Shown here piece after piece: positions 6,685 to 13,647 of a stretch of 13,647 nt of DNA. This DNA is from CAZRAL01 sp964598005 (lineage in GTDB: Bacteria > Pseudomonadota > Gammaproteobacteria > Burkholderiales > Usitatibacteraceae), in NCBI GenBank assembly GCA_964598005.1, contig CAZRAL010000065.1, positions 1 through 13,647 of the forward strand. The letters are read 5' to 3'. Both the position numbers and the translations under genes were made by a program. A model generated the notes under the pieces. That model searched no databases. It saw nothing but the letters and a program-made list of their open reading frames with translations, and was not told the origin of the DNA. Position 1 is the first letter of the stretch; each line of letters opens with the position of its first letter.

Positions 6685-9198
6685 CTACGCCAGCGCCCGC
6701 AGCGTGGCCAAAGGCGGCGAGTTAATCGCCTGACGTGTGCCGATCAATCCCGCCAGCGCAACGCCGATGGCTCCCCCGCTGATGCCCACAACAGGAATCC
6801 AGAAATTGAAAACGTAGGGGACGTTCAGCACCTTGTCCGATAACACCGCTGCCAGAGCAACTGCACCGCCGCTGGCGACGATTCCCGCCAGCAGGCCGAT
6901 GGACAAAAATTCGGCGAGCTGAAGAATAATGATTTGCCGCCGGCTGGCGCCCAGCGTACGCATGATGGCGGCGTCGAACAGGCGTTCGTCTTGCGTGGCG
7001 GCGATGGCGGCGTAGAGCACCACCAGCCCCGCAGCCAGGGTAAACAAAAAGACATAGGAGACCGCGTTGGCCACCTGATTGGTTATAAGCCGCACCTGAT
7101 TCATGATCGCCGTGAGGTCGATAACGGAAAGATTGGGGAAACGCTGAATCAATCCGTTCACCACGGCTTCGTTGCCCGGCGGCAGGTGAAAGCTGGTGAT
7201 GTAGCTGGCCGGATAACTGTCGAGCACGCCGGGGCTGGCGATGACAAAAAAATTGGCCTTGAACGAATCCCACTCCACCTTGCGCAGGCTGGTGACGGGC
7301 GCAGTAAAACGGGAGCCTGCAATTTCGTAACTCAGTGTATCGCCCAGCTTGATGCCCAGCGTTTTGGCGATGCCCTCTTCCACTGAAAATTGGCCTTGCG
7401 GCGAATTTTCCGGCCAGAATTGACCGGCGACAATTTTGTTGTCCGCCTGTAATGTGGTAGTCCAGGATAGGTTGAATTCCCGCTCAGAGAGGCGCTGCGC
7501 ACGTTCGTCTTTGTACTCCCTGGGCTGCACCGGCTGGTTATTGATCGCCACCAGACGGCCTCTTATCATGGGATACAAATCGGGCGTCGTCATGTTATGT
7601 GCAGAAAAATAATCGCGCACGCCTTTCAGTTGATCTTTCTGGATATTGATTACAAACCGGTTCGGCATGTTTTCCGCTACCGAGCCTTGCCAGCGTGCAA
7701 TCAGATCGGTGCGCACCAGCGTCAGCAGCAACATGGCCATGATGCCCAAGCCCAGCGCCATGATCTGCACCAGACTGCCACCGCTGTGGCGCTTCATATT
7801 GGCAATCCCGTAACGCCATGAGCCTGAGGTGGCGCCACGCAGTCTGGCGGCAAACTGGATTAACCCCCACCCTGCCCCTGCGGATAGCAACAACGCAGCG
7901 GAGAATCCGGCCACGGCGATACTTCCCAGTTTGAGGTCGCCCGCGCGCCAGATCACCAGCCCTGCCAGCGCAGCAAAGCCGAATACATAGGCTGCCGCAC
8001 TGCCTGCTTCAAAGGGATCGAGATCGCGGCGCAATACCCGCAGCGTGGGCACCTTGCGCAAACGCAGCAACGGCGGCAAGGTAAAACCCAGCAAGAGCAC
8101 CAGCCCGATGACCAACCCCTGCAAGGCAGGTGCCAGCGTCGGCATGGGTAACACGACGGTAAACAGCCCGGCGAGTAGGCCGGCAAGCCCCAGTTGCGCG
8201 CCGAAGCCGGCCAGTGTGCCCAATGCGCAGGCAATCAAACCCAGTGTGACGAACTGCCAGAAATTGATCAGAAAAATATCGGCCTGGACTGCGCCCAAAC
8301 AGCGCATCATGGCTGCGCTATCGAGTTGCCGCTGCGAAAAGCGCCGCGCGGCCAGCGCCACGGCGACGGCAGCGAGAATGACCGACAGCAAGGTGGCCAA
8401 GCCCAGAAAGCGCTGCGCGCGCTCCAGCGCAACCCGTACTTCAGAGCGCGAATCGCGCACGCTTTCCAGCCGCTCGCCACGTTGCAGACTTTTGGCGAAT
8501 TGCGCGGTAAATCGATCAATCGCGTCGCGTTCACCCGCCACCAGCAGCCGATAGGTCAACCGGCTGCCGACCTGCACCAATTTTGTTTTTTCCAGATCGG
8601 CCATGTTCATCATGACGCGGGGCGCGATGCCGAAATAATCGAGAACGCTATCCGGCTCCTTGGTCAATACGGCGGCTATGCGCAGTTTTGCGGCGCCCAC
8701 GGCAAGCTCATTGCCTACGCGCATATTGATGCGCGCCAGCAATACTTCCGGTACCCAAACAGTGCCTGGGGCGGGAACGGTTGTCGCCTCCGCGTCGGGA
8801 CTGCCGGGCGCTTCGGCAATGCGCAATTTGCCGCGCAGTGGAAAAGTGGCGGTAACGGCTTTAATGTCTGCCAGATTCACCCCTTGCCCGCTTGCCGCAT
8901 CGCCCGAGACCATGCTGGGAAAGGTGATAGTTTCGGCAGTTGTGAAATGAAGGCGCGTAGCTTCGTCGCGGAATATCTGACGAACTGGCTTATCGGCGAT
9001 CACCACTGCATCGGCGGCAATCAATTCGTTGGCCTGCTGATTCAGCGCGGATTCGACCCGGTCGGCAAAAAACCCGACCGTGGTAACACTGGCCACGGCG
9101 ATAAACAACGCGACCAGCAATACGCGCGACTCCCCCGCGCGCCAATTACGGCGCAACATGCGCTGCGCGAGGGTAAATGTTTTCAGGCTGGTGCTCAC
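6685..9198 (-). CDS. ybbP: YbbP-type ABC transporter permease (FtsX-like)
   Basis: Inner-membrane permease of the MacB/FtsX/LolC-like type, 837 residues, partner of the ATPase encoded just upstream. Layout: a short cytoplasmic start with an arginine-rich patch, first membrane segment around 25-45, a large periplasmic domain (about 50-255), and an FtsX core with three segments (about 260-380). There follow further segments near 400-470, an additional segment and second periplasmic domain (about 490-700), and a final FtsX core (about 710-830). About ten membrane helices in total match YbbP of E. coli (about 804 residues). The substrate is unproven; the genetic link with tesA suggests lipids or other lipophilic molecules. 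The start is GTG at 9198: its GTGA overlaps the TGA of the ATPase gene by four bases, so translation is probably coupled, and no strong Shine-Dalgarno is visible. Confidence 0.92.
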   Translation of the reverse strand: MSTSLKTFTLAQRMLRRNWRAGESRVLLVALFIAVASVTTVGFFADRVESALNQQANELIAADAVVIADKPVRQIFRDEATRLHFTTAETITFPSMVSGDAASGQGVNLADIKAVTATFPLRGKLRIAEAPGSPDAEATTVPAPGTVWVPEVLLARINMRVGNELAVGAAKLRIAAVLTKEPDSVLDYFGIAPRVMMNMADLEKTKLVQVGSRLTYRLLVAGERDAIDRFTAQFAKSLQRGERLESVRDSRSEVRVALERAQRFLGLATLLSVILAAVAVALAARRFSQRQLDSAAMMRCLGAVQADIFLINFWQFVTLGLIACALGTLAGFGAQLGLAGLLAGLFTVVLPMPTLAPALQGLVIGLVLLLGFTLPPLLRLRKVPTLRVLRRDLDPFEAGSAAAYVFGFAALAGLVIWRAGDLKLGSIAVAGFSAALLLSAGAGWGLIQFAARLRGATSGSWRYGIANMKRHSGGSLVQIMALGLGIMAMLLLTLVRTDLIARWQGSVAENMPNRFVINIQKDQLKGVRDYFSAHNMTTPDLYPMIRGRLVAINNQPVQPREYKDERAQRLSEREFNLSWTTTLQADNKIVAGQFWPENSPQGQFSVEEGIAKTLGIKLGDTLSYEIAGSRFTAPVTSLRKVEWDSFKANFFVIASPGVLDSYPASYITSFHLPPGNEAVVNGLIQRFPNLSVIDLTAIMNQVRLITNQVANAVSYVFLFTLAAGLVVLYAAIAATQDERLFDAAIMRTLGASRRQIIILQLAEFLSIGLLAGIVASGGAVALAAVLSDKVLNVPYVFNFWIPVVGISGGAIGVALAGLIGTRQAINSPPLATLRALA

Positions 9199-10022
9199 AC
9201 CACGGCCGTTTCGACCGCTGCCCTGTCGTTAAGGCCCTCTTCACGCTGCACCCGGCCGGCCTCGATAATCAGCCGCCGCCCGCAGCGCGCGGCCAGCGCC
9301 GTATCGTGGGTGACCAGAATCAGCGTGGTACCGCGCTCCTGATTCAATTCAAACAGCAGGTCGATCATGGCGCGCCCGGTGTTGGCATCGAGATTACCGG
9401 TCGGCTCGTCGGCGAACAGGAGCCGGGGCTCAGTCACAAAAGCACGGGCAATAGCGACGCGCTGTTGCTCACCGCCCGATAATTGCTTCGGATAATGCGT
9501 AAGGCGTTGGCCCAGCCCGACCCGTTCGAGAATCGCGCGGGCGCGCCCGGCGGCCTCCTTCACACCGGCCAGTTCCAGCGGCAGCATCACATTTTCCAGC
9601 GCGGTCAGCGCAGACAGCAACTGGAACGACTGGAATACAAAACCCACCAAGCGGCCACGCAGGCGTGCGCGACCATCCTCATCAAGCGCAGTCAGTTCCT
9701 CGCCATTGATCCAGACTTTTCCGCTGCTAGGGGTATCCAACCCGGCCATCAGGCCGAGCAAGGTTGATTTTCCCGAACCCGACACACCTACCACCGCGAC
9801 TGCTTCACCGGCATAAATCTTGAAGTTGGCATGATCGACGATGGTAAGCTGGCTATCAGCCGTTTGCACTTGTTTGCTGAGGTCTTCCACCTGCACAATA
9901 GGGGTTTGTGAGAGGACAGGCAACGGTAAGCCATAATTTTCCTGCGCCGCTATCGATTGCGCCGGAGAAAGTGGAAGCAGCGTTTCCTGATGTGGTACCG
10001 TCCGTAAGTCAGTTGGATTCAT
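9195..10022 (-). CDS. ybbA: YbbA-type ABC transporter ATPase
   Basis: Cytoplasmic ATP-binding subunit that pairs with the YbbP permease, LolD/MacB-like, about 275 residues from the ATG at 10022. Walker A GVSGSGKST (about 79-87), Q-loop in FVFQSFQLL, signature LSGGEQQR (about 181-188), Walker B LLFADEP followed by TGNLD, and H-loop VTHD (H239) are all intact, so it should hydrolyse ATP. Compared with E. coli YbbA there is an N-terminal extension of about 40 residues before PIVQVEDL. No good Shine-Dalgarno precedes the ATG, and a later non-ATG start (for example TTG in the PLPVL segment) cannot be excluded. A TTG at 10031 extends the frame but would approach the divergent tesA start. First gene of the operon ybbA-ybbP-sixA. 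Confidence 0.9.
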   Translation of the reverse strand: MNPTDLRTVPHQETLLPLSPAQSIAAQENYGLPLPVLSQTPIVQVEDLSKQVQTADSQLTIVDHANFKIYAGEAVAVVGVSGSGKSTLLGLMAGLDTPSSGKVWINGEELTALDEDGRARLRGRLVGFVFQSFQLLSALTALENVMLPLELAGVKEAAGRARAILERVGLGQRLTHYPKQLSGGEQQRVAIARAFVTEPRLLFADEPTGNLDANTGRAMIDLLFELNQERGTTLILVTHDTALAARCGRRLIIEAGRVQREEGLNDRAAVETAVV

Positions 10023-10048
10023 GGTGAACAATCAACGAAATAATTTTC

Positions 10049-10054
10049 AAGAGG
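10049..10054 (+). promoter_or_regulatory. Shine-Dalgarno selecting a GTG start for tesA
   Basis: AAGAGG followed by five bases and then GTG at 10060, in the tesA frame. This favours GTG-10060 over the upstream ATG at 10021, which has no such site and lies inside the start of the divergent ybbA gene. Confidence 0.65.
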
Positions 10055-10059
10055 TGGCG

Positions 10060-10734
10060 GTGCAAAAAGTATTTTCAAGTTTAGTCTGTCATAAACAAAA
10101 ATCCGGCCACCAAGGTATGGCGGCATTGCTTATTGTGACATTACTTTCCATCCTCACGTTCACGGCCGAAGCAGCGCCGACCAAGCCGCGCCATAAAATT
10201 ATGGTGTTTGGCGATAGCCTATCCGCAGCCTACGGCATTTCACCTAATCGGGGATGGGTTGCCTTGCTGGCGGAAAAACTGCGTGGGGAGCCAGTTGAAA
10301 TCATTAACGCCAGCATCAGCGGCGAGACCACGCGCGGTGGTTTGGCGCGTCTACCTGCCGATCTGGCGCGCCACAAGCCAACCCTTGTATTGATCGAACT
10401 GGGCGCCAACGATGCCTTGCGGGGCTTGCCAGTGACTGAAACACGCAAGAATCTGGAAGCCATGATCGCATCGATTCGCGTAGCGCATGCGCAACCGGTG
10501 TTGATCGGCATGCAGATCCCGCCGAATTACGGGCTCGAGTACGCCAGCGATTTCCGTGCACTGTATCCTGTGCTGGCGAAAAAATTCAATGTGCCGCTGG
10601 TGCCCTTTTTGCTTGAAGGCATTGCCGACCAACCCGAAAAATTTCAGGCCGATCGCCTGCATCCTGTCGCCGAAGCCCAGCCCCTATTGCTCGATAATGT
10701 CTGGCCCGTGCTGGAAAAAATTCTGAAAAAATGA
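10060..10734 (+). CDS. tesA: Periplasmic GDSL esterase TesA (thioesterase I/lysophospholipase L1)
   Basis: Multifunctional SGNH hydrolase that cleaves acyl-CoA thioesters, arylesters and lysophospholipids, normally in the periplasm. From GTG-10060 it has 224 residues: a signal peptide with a basic n-region (HKQKSGHQ), hydrophobic core (MAALLIVTLLSILTF) and likely cleavage after AEA (about residue 38). All four SGNH blocks are present: GDSLSAAYG with nucleophile S53, SISGETT with oxyanion glycine G88, GAND with N117, and DRLHP with D198 and H201. ATG-10021 would add 13 residues, and the internal ATG at residue 20 would still leave a signal peptide. It is divergent from ybbA with only 37 bases between the starts, the same tesA/ybbA neighbourhood as in E. 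coli. Its TGA overlaps the mnmH start (ATGA). Confidence 0.93.
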   Translation: MQKVFSSLVCHKQKSGHQGMAALLIVTLLSILTFTAEAAPTKPRHKIMVFGDSLSAAYGISPNRGWVALLAEKLRGEPVEIINASISGETTRGGLARLPADLARHKPTLVLIELGANDALRGLPVTETRKNLEAMIASIRVAHAQPVLIGMQIPPNYGLEYASDFRALYPVLAKKFNVPLVPFLLEGIADQPEKFQADRLHPVAEAQPLLLDNVWPVLEKILKK

Positions 10735-11837
10735 ACGTAGCCGCTTCCGATGGCGCCCTCAAACAAGGGACTTTATCGCTGCCGCTCACCCTCGCACAAC
10801 TCGATGCATTCGATGCCATTCTTGATGTGCGAAGCCCGGCTGAATATGCGGAAGATCATTTACCTCGCGCACAAAATGTTCCGGTGCTGGATGATGCACA
10901 ACGTGCGCAGGTGGGGATTTTGCACAAGCAGACGTCGGCATTCGAGGCTCGCAAAGTGGGCGCTGCACTGGTCGCGCGCAATATCGCTGCGCACCTCGAA
11001 CATTCTTTCATGGACAAACCCAAGGATTGGCAACCGCTGGTCTATTGCTGGCGCGGCGGCTCGCGCTCCGCAGCGATGACGCACATTCTGAAACGTATTG
11101 GCTGGAATGCACTTCAGCTTGAAGGCGGTTACAAGGCCTGGCGCGGGCAGATTCTGCATGATCTCGATCAACTGCCGCAAACATTTAATTACCGGGTGAT
11201 CTGTGGCCGCACTGGTTCGGGCAAAAGCCGTTTGCTGGCGGCGCTGGATGCAGCCGGTGCGCAAGTGCTCGATCTCGAACAGCTTGCTGCACATAAAGGC
11301 TCGGTGCTGGGCGAATGGCACGATACACCTCAGCCAAGCCAGAAAATGTTCGAATCGCGAATTTGGCATACCCTCTCTCGCTTTGATCCCGGGAAACTTG
11401 TCTACGTCGAGGCGGAAAGCCGGAAAATCGGCTTGCTGCGCGTCCCGCAAACGCTGATCGAGTGCATGCGCGCCGCCGCCTGCTATGAGATCGTATTGGC
11501 CCAGGATGCCCGTGTTTCCTTGCTGCGCGAGGAATATGCGCATCTGATCGCCAATCCCGCGTTGCTGTTCTCCAAGCTGGATTGTTTGCGCAAGTGGCAT
11601 TCCAGGGAATGTATCGCTCACTGGAAAACCTTGGCCGAAGCTGTACGCTGGGATGAATTTGTGGCGGAAATGCTGACCAGCCACTACGACCCCGCCTACC
11701 GTAAATCGATGTACAAAAATTATCACCAGGCAGCGCAAGCTACTTTGTTCGAAATGCCGGATGCTTCTTCGTCAAGTTTTGCCGAAATCGCGCGCCATAT
11801 CGTGACGATTCAAGGAAAACGAGACCGGGCTGATTGA
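10731..11837 (+). CDS. mnmH: tRNA 2-selenouridine synthase MnmH (SelU/YbbB)
   Basis: Cytoplasmic enzyme that replaces the sulfur of (5-methylaminomethyl-)2-thiouridine at the wobble position 34 of certain tRNAs with selenium from selenophosphate, passing through a geranylated intermediate. The 368 residues match the family (E. coli about 364). The N-terminal rhodanese domain (about 20-145) includes LDVRSPAEY and the active-site loop YCWRGGSRS with catalytic C106. The C-terminal part has a P-loop GRTGSGKS (159-166), characteristic of this rhodanese-ATPase fusion. The ATG at 10731 overlaps the tesA stop by four bases (ATGA); the preceding sequence is A-rich with no strong Shine-Dalgarno, so translation probably depends on tesA. 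Presence implies a selenophosphate synthetase (SelD) elsewhere in the genome. Complete, no damage seen. Confidence 0.94.
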   Translation: MNVAASDGALKQGTLSLPLTLAQLDAFDAILDVRSPAEYAEDHLPRAQNVPVLDDAQRAQVGILHKQTSAFEARKVGAALVARNIAAHLEHSFMDKPKDWQPLVYCWRGGSRSAAMTHILKRIGWNALQLEGGYKAWRGQILHDLDQLPQTFNYRVICGRTGSGKSRLLAALDAAGAQVLDLEQLAAHKGSVLGEWHDTPQPSQKMFESRIWHTLSRFDPGKLVYVEAESRKIGLLRVPQTLIECMRAAACYEIVLAQDARVSLLREEYAHLIANPALLFSKLDCLRKWHSRECIAHWKTLAEAVRWDEFVAEMLTSHYDPAYRKSMYKNYHQAAQATLFEMPDASSSSFAEIARHIVTIQGKRDRAD

Positions 11838-12136
11838 AAGGTCGCCAGCCAGTTTGAATAATGGGGTAAACTTCCTTGAAAAACAGGGGATAGCATTGAA
11901 CCTAGAAAACGCAGTTGACCGCTATAGCCTCAGACAAATCGACTCGCAATCAAATGCTTGCGCTGATTTTGCGATTCACCTGTTTGGTGAACAACGCTAC
12001 ACGGTCGATAACGCATTTTTTTCGGAGCTCCGCCTTTGTTGCTCCTCCTTGCAGAGAGAGGCCATGCTGCGTTATCGCACCTTGCTGCAGCCTCGAAAAA
12101 ATCCGTTCTCAACTGTGCCTAAATGCGTTTTCTAGG

Positions 12137-12166
12137 TTGAAATGCTCGACACTAGTTTAATACATA
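12137..12166 (+). promoter_or_regulatory. Tentative sigma-70-like promoter of the kinase gene
   Basis: TTGAAA (12137-12142) lies 18 bases before TACATA (12161-12166) in AT-rich DNA ahead of the kinase start at 12185. The -10 match is weak. If correct, the transcript would start very close to the Shine-Dalgarno and would exclude the upstream inverted repeats. Confidence 0.2.
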
Positions 12167-12174
12167 CTCTATTC

Positions 12175-12179
12175 AGGAG
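12175..12179 (+). promoter_or_regulatory. Shine-Dalgarno for the GTG start of the kinase
   Basis: AGGAG five bases before GTG-12185 supports this non-ATG start; the following residues lead directly into the kinase domain (IGKYNIVAELG). Confidence 0.7.
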
Positions 12180-12184
12180 CTGCC

Positions 12185-13477
12185 GTGCTGAAGAATCGCC
12201 CGAACAAGATCGGTAAGTACAACATTGTTGCGGAATTGGGGCGTGGCGCGACATCGATTGTCTATCTTGGCGACGATGAATTTAATGAACGCAAGGTCGC
12301 CATCAAAGTCGCCAACACCGCTGATGGCCTGACTCCTGAAGACGCCAAAAGGTTTGAAAAACTTTTTCTGAACGAGGCCTCGCTGGTCGGCAAACTTTCG
12401 CATCCCAATATCGTCGGCGTTTACGACGCCGTGATCGACGGCGATATGCGCTACATTGTCATGGAGTATGTGGGCGGCGGATCACTTAAAAAATTCTGCG
12501 TCGAAACCAATCTGCTCCCGGTCCGCCAAGCCGCTCTGATTATTTTCAAAGCCTGCCGCGCACTGGACTACGCCTTTCAGAACGGGGTCATTCACCGCGA
12601 CATCAAGTCCGCCAACATCCTGCTCTCGGAGCGGCACGACATCAAGATTTCCGATTTCGGCACCGCACAGATTTCTTCAGCAACCCATACCCAGATCGAC
12701 GGTTTTGTCGGCTCACCCGCTTATATGGCCCCCGAGCAGATCAACGAAGAAACTCCTTCAGTGCAAACCGACATTTATTCACTCGGTGTCGTTATGTATG
12801 AGTTACTGGCGGGCAGACTGCCTTTTCAGGCCAACAACTCGGTGACCATGATTGCCAAAATCCTCAGTGAAAAACCAACTCCGCTTAAATCCATTCGCCC
12901 CAACCTTCCCGACAAGCTGGTCGAAATCGTCGACCAGGCCATGGCACGTGATTCGCGCGAGCGTTATCCTGCCTGGTATGCCATGGCGCGCGATCTGGCC
13001 GATGCCTTCCCACAGCTTGAAAAATATAGCCTCGAAATTTCTTCGGCGGAAAAATTTAATGCCCTGCGTCGCCTCGAATTTTTCAAGGAATTCCGCGACC
13101 CCGAATTGTGGGAAGTGTTACGCGGCGCTATATGGGAAACCCATCCGCGGGAAAAAAGTTTATTACTTGAGGGTGATATTGGTCACGCCTTTTTTATTAT
13201 CGTCTCTGGGCAAGTCAAGGTGATGAAAGATGACAAACTGCTCAATGTACTCAAGGAAGGGGACTGCTTTGGCGAAATGGCCTACCTTTCCGGCGAAAAA
13301 ATAAAACGTACCGCCACTATTATCGCTGTCTCGGAAGTACAGTTGATCAAGATACAGGATGTGCAACTGGAACAGCTCTCAGTAGCCTGTCAACTACGCT
13401 TTAACCGCCAATTTTTGAAGACGTTGATCGAGCGGTTGGCTTGGACCAGCAATGTATTGGCGCAAAGTAAGGCTTAA
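12185..13477 (+). CDS. Ser/Thr protein kinase fused to cyclic-nucleotide-binding domain
   Basis: Soluble, Hanks-type protein kinase of 430 residues with a C-terminal CNBD; substrates unknown. The kinase domain (about 11-275) has glycine loop LGRGATSIV (18-26), VAIK with K41, helix-C E64, catalytic loop HRDIKSAN (D139, N144), DFG (157-159) and the APE motif in YMAPEQ (182-184), so it should be active. Residues about 275-310 form a helical linker. The CNBD (about 310-415) has LLEGDIGHAFFIIVSGQVKV and the phosphate-binding cassette FGEMAYLSG....RTAT, including glutamate E364 and arginine R375, the residues that usually contact ribose and phosphate of cAMP or cGMP. No membrane helix or PASTA domain is present. 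The start is GTG at 12185 with AGGAG five bases upstream. It stands alone; stop TAA is followed directly by a possible IS end. Domain calls are firm; ligand and role are inference. Confidence 0.93.
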   Translation: MLKNRPNKIGKYNIVAELGRGATSIVYLGDDEFNERKVAIKVANTADGLTPEDAKRFEKLFLNEASLVGKLSHPNIVGVYDAVIDGDMRYIVMEYVGGGSLKKFCVETNLLPVRQAALIIFKACRALDYAFQNGVIHRDIKSANILLSERHDIKISDFGTAQISSATHTQIDGFVGSPAYMAPEQINEETPSVQTDIYSLGVVMYELLAGRLPFQANNSVTMIAKILSEKPTPLKSIRPNLPDKLVEIVDQAMARDSRERYPAWYAMARDLADAFPQLEKYSLEISSAEKFNALRRLEFFKEFRDPELWEVLRGAIWETHPREKSLLLEGDIGHAFFIIVSGQVKVMKDDKLLNVLKEGDCFGEMAYLSGEKIKRTATIIAVSEVQLIKIQDVQLEQLSVACQLRFNRQFLKTLIERLAWTSNVLAQSKA

Positions 13478-13647
13478 GGAACCTCTGAGTAAATCATCCA
13501 TAAACCGCATTTGACAAGAATAGTCTAGATCTCGCTTCTTTGAGTTAGCTTGCTGAAACCCTTGCAATTTGTCATACCAGTTCGCCCGGTAGGCTGTCGC
13601 GGGTTTTTAGACTTGTCCGGTTCTGTAGTTTTTGAATTGTCCGCTTT
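13478..13647. mobile_element. Possible end of an IS5-family element or related MITE
   Basis: Starting immediately after the kinase stop codon, GGAACCTCTGAGTAAATC resembles terminal inverted repeats of IS5-group elements as I remember them. The preceding TTAA (13474-13477) fits the YTAR target preference of that group. No transposase frame is visible in the 170 bases available, and the other end lies outside the window. A CCCG/CGGG pair followed by five T's near 13590-13608 could be a weak terminator. This is a by-eye resemblance only. Confidence 0.3.

Larger units (their letters stand above)
11838..12184 (+). other. 347-bp intergenic region with competing inverted repeats
   Basis: No convincing gene. 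A small hairpin TTCACC/GGTGAA spans 11975-11991. CGATAACGCA (12006-12015) pairs perfectly with TGCGTTATCG (12068-12077), and the overlapping AACGCATTT (12010-12018) pairs equally with AAATGCGTT (12121-12129), so the two pairings exclude each other. TTTTTTCG (12017-12024) can pair with CGAAAAAA (12094-12101). CGGAGCTCCG (12023-12032) is a ten-base palindrome. Together these could form alternative leader structures before the kinase gene, or mark a decayed repeat element. A 93-codon frame (11854-12135) crosses the region but lacks a ribosome-binding site. Confidence 0.4.

Noticed and set aside
8194..9342. 382-codon plus-strand frame opposite ybbP and the ybbA 3' end
   Set aside because: Antisense shadow of well-supported genes in GC-rich DNA; the translation is rich in H, Q, R and A with no domain pattern.
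10860..11738. 292-codon minus-strand frame opposite mnmH
   Set aside because: Shadow of mnmH, whose rhodanese and P-loop motifs are intact on the plus strand; no ribosome-binding site and no family resemblance.
11854..12135. 93-codon plus-strand frame between mnmH and the kinase gene
   Set aside because: No Shine-Dalgarno, no recognisable motif, low-complexity C-terminal part, and it runs through several inverted repeats; kept only as intergenic sequence.

Overview
The window looks like a chromosomal segment of a betaproteobacterium, probably near Nitrosomonadales, Gallionellales or Methylophilales. This is inferred from remembered family resemblance and gene order (ybbA-ybbP divergent from tesA, tesA joined to mnmH, a GIN-domain protein, and 'NESGWG' modules on a He_PIG lipoprotein). 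No 16S or other direct taxonomic marker is present.

The left third (1-2900) is a patchwork. An AT-rich, probably acquired gene for a secreted UlaG-like metallo-beta-lactamase-fold hydrolase lies on the minus strand (129-956). Its 5' end abuts an inverted repeat and an 18-bp perfect palindrome (1021-1038) that resembles the core of a type I-E CRISPR repeat. Directly after that begins an orphan C-terminal piece of purK. An intact gene for a secreted GIN-domain (DUF2807) beta-helix protein follows (1378-2163). Then comes debris: a YdfG-type short-chain dehydrogenase fragment lacking both ends and carrying a frameshift, and a possible minus-strand remnant of an IS3-family orfA.

The middle (2895-5957) is one long minus-strand gene for a predicted surface lipoprotein. 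It has about eight putative-Ig (He_PIG-like) modules, three encoded by near-identical 270-bp tandem repeats, followed by two copies of a C-terminal 'WWN.NESGWG' module. Its upstream region holds two inverted repeats.

The right half is orderly and largely conserved housekeeping DNA. A minus-strand operon ybbA-ybbP-sixA encodes an ABC ATPase, its FtsX-type permease and a phosphohistidine phosphatase. It is divergent, by 37 bp, from tesA-mnmH, which encodes a periplasmic GDSL thioesterase/lysophospholipase and a tRNA 2-selenouridine synthase with overlapping stop and start codons. YbbA-YbbP and TesA both plausibly act on lipophilic substrates at the cell envelope; MnmH works on tRNA and appears to be only transcriptionally or translationally coupled. 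A 347-bp gap without a convincing gene (11838-12184) has competing inverted repeats. It leads into a gene for a soluble Ser/Thr protein kinase with a C-terminal cyclic-nucleotide-binding domain, the most interesting protein in the window. Immediately after its stop codon the sequence changes to what may be the end of an IS5-family element.
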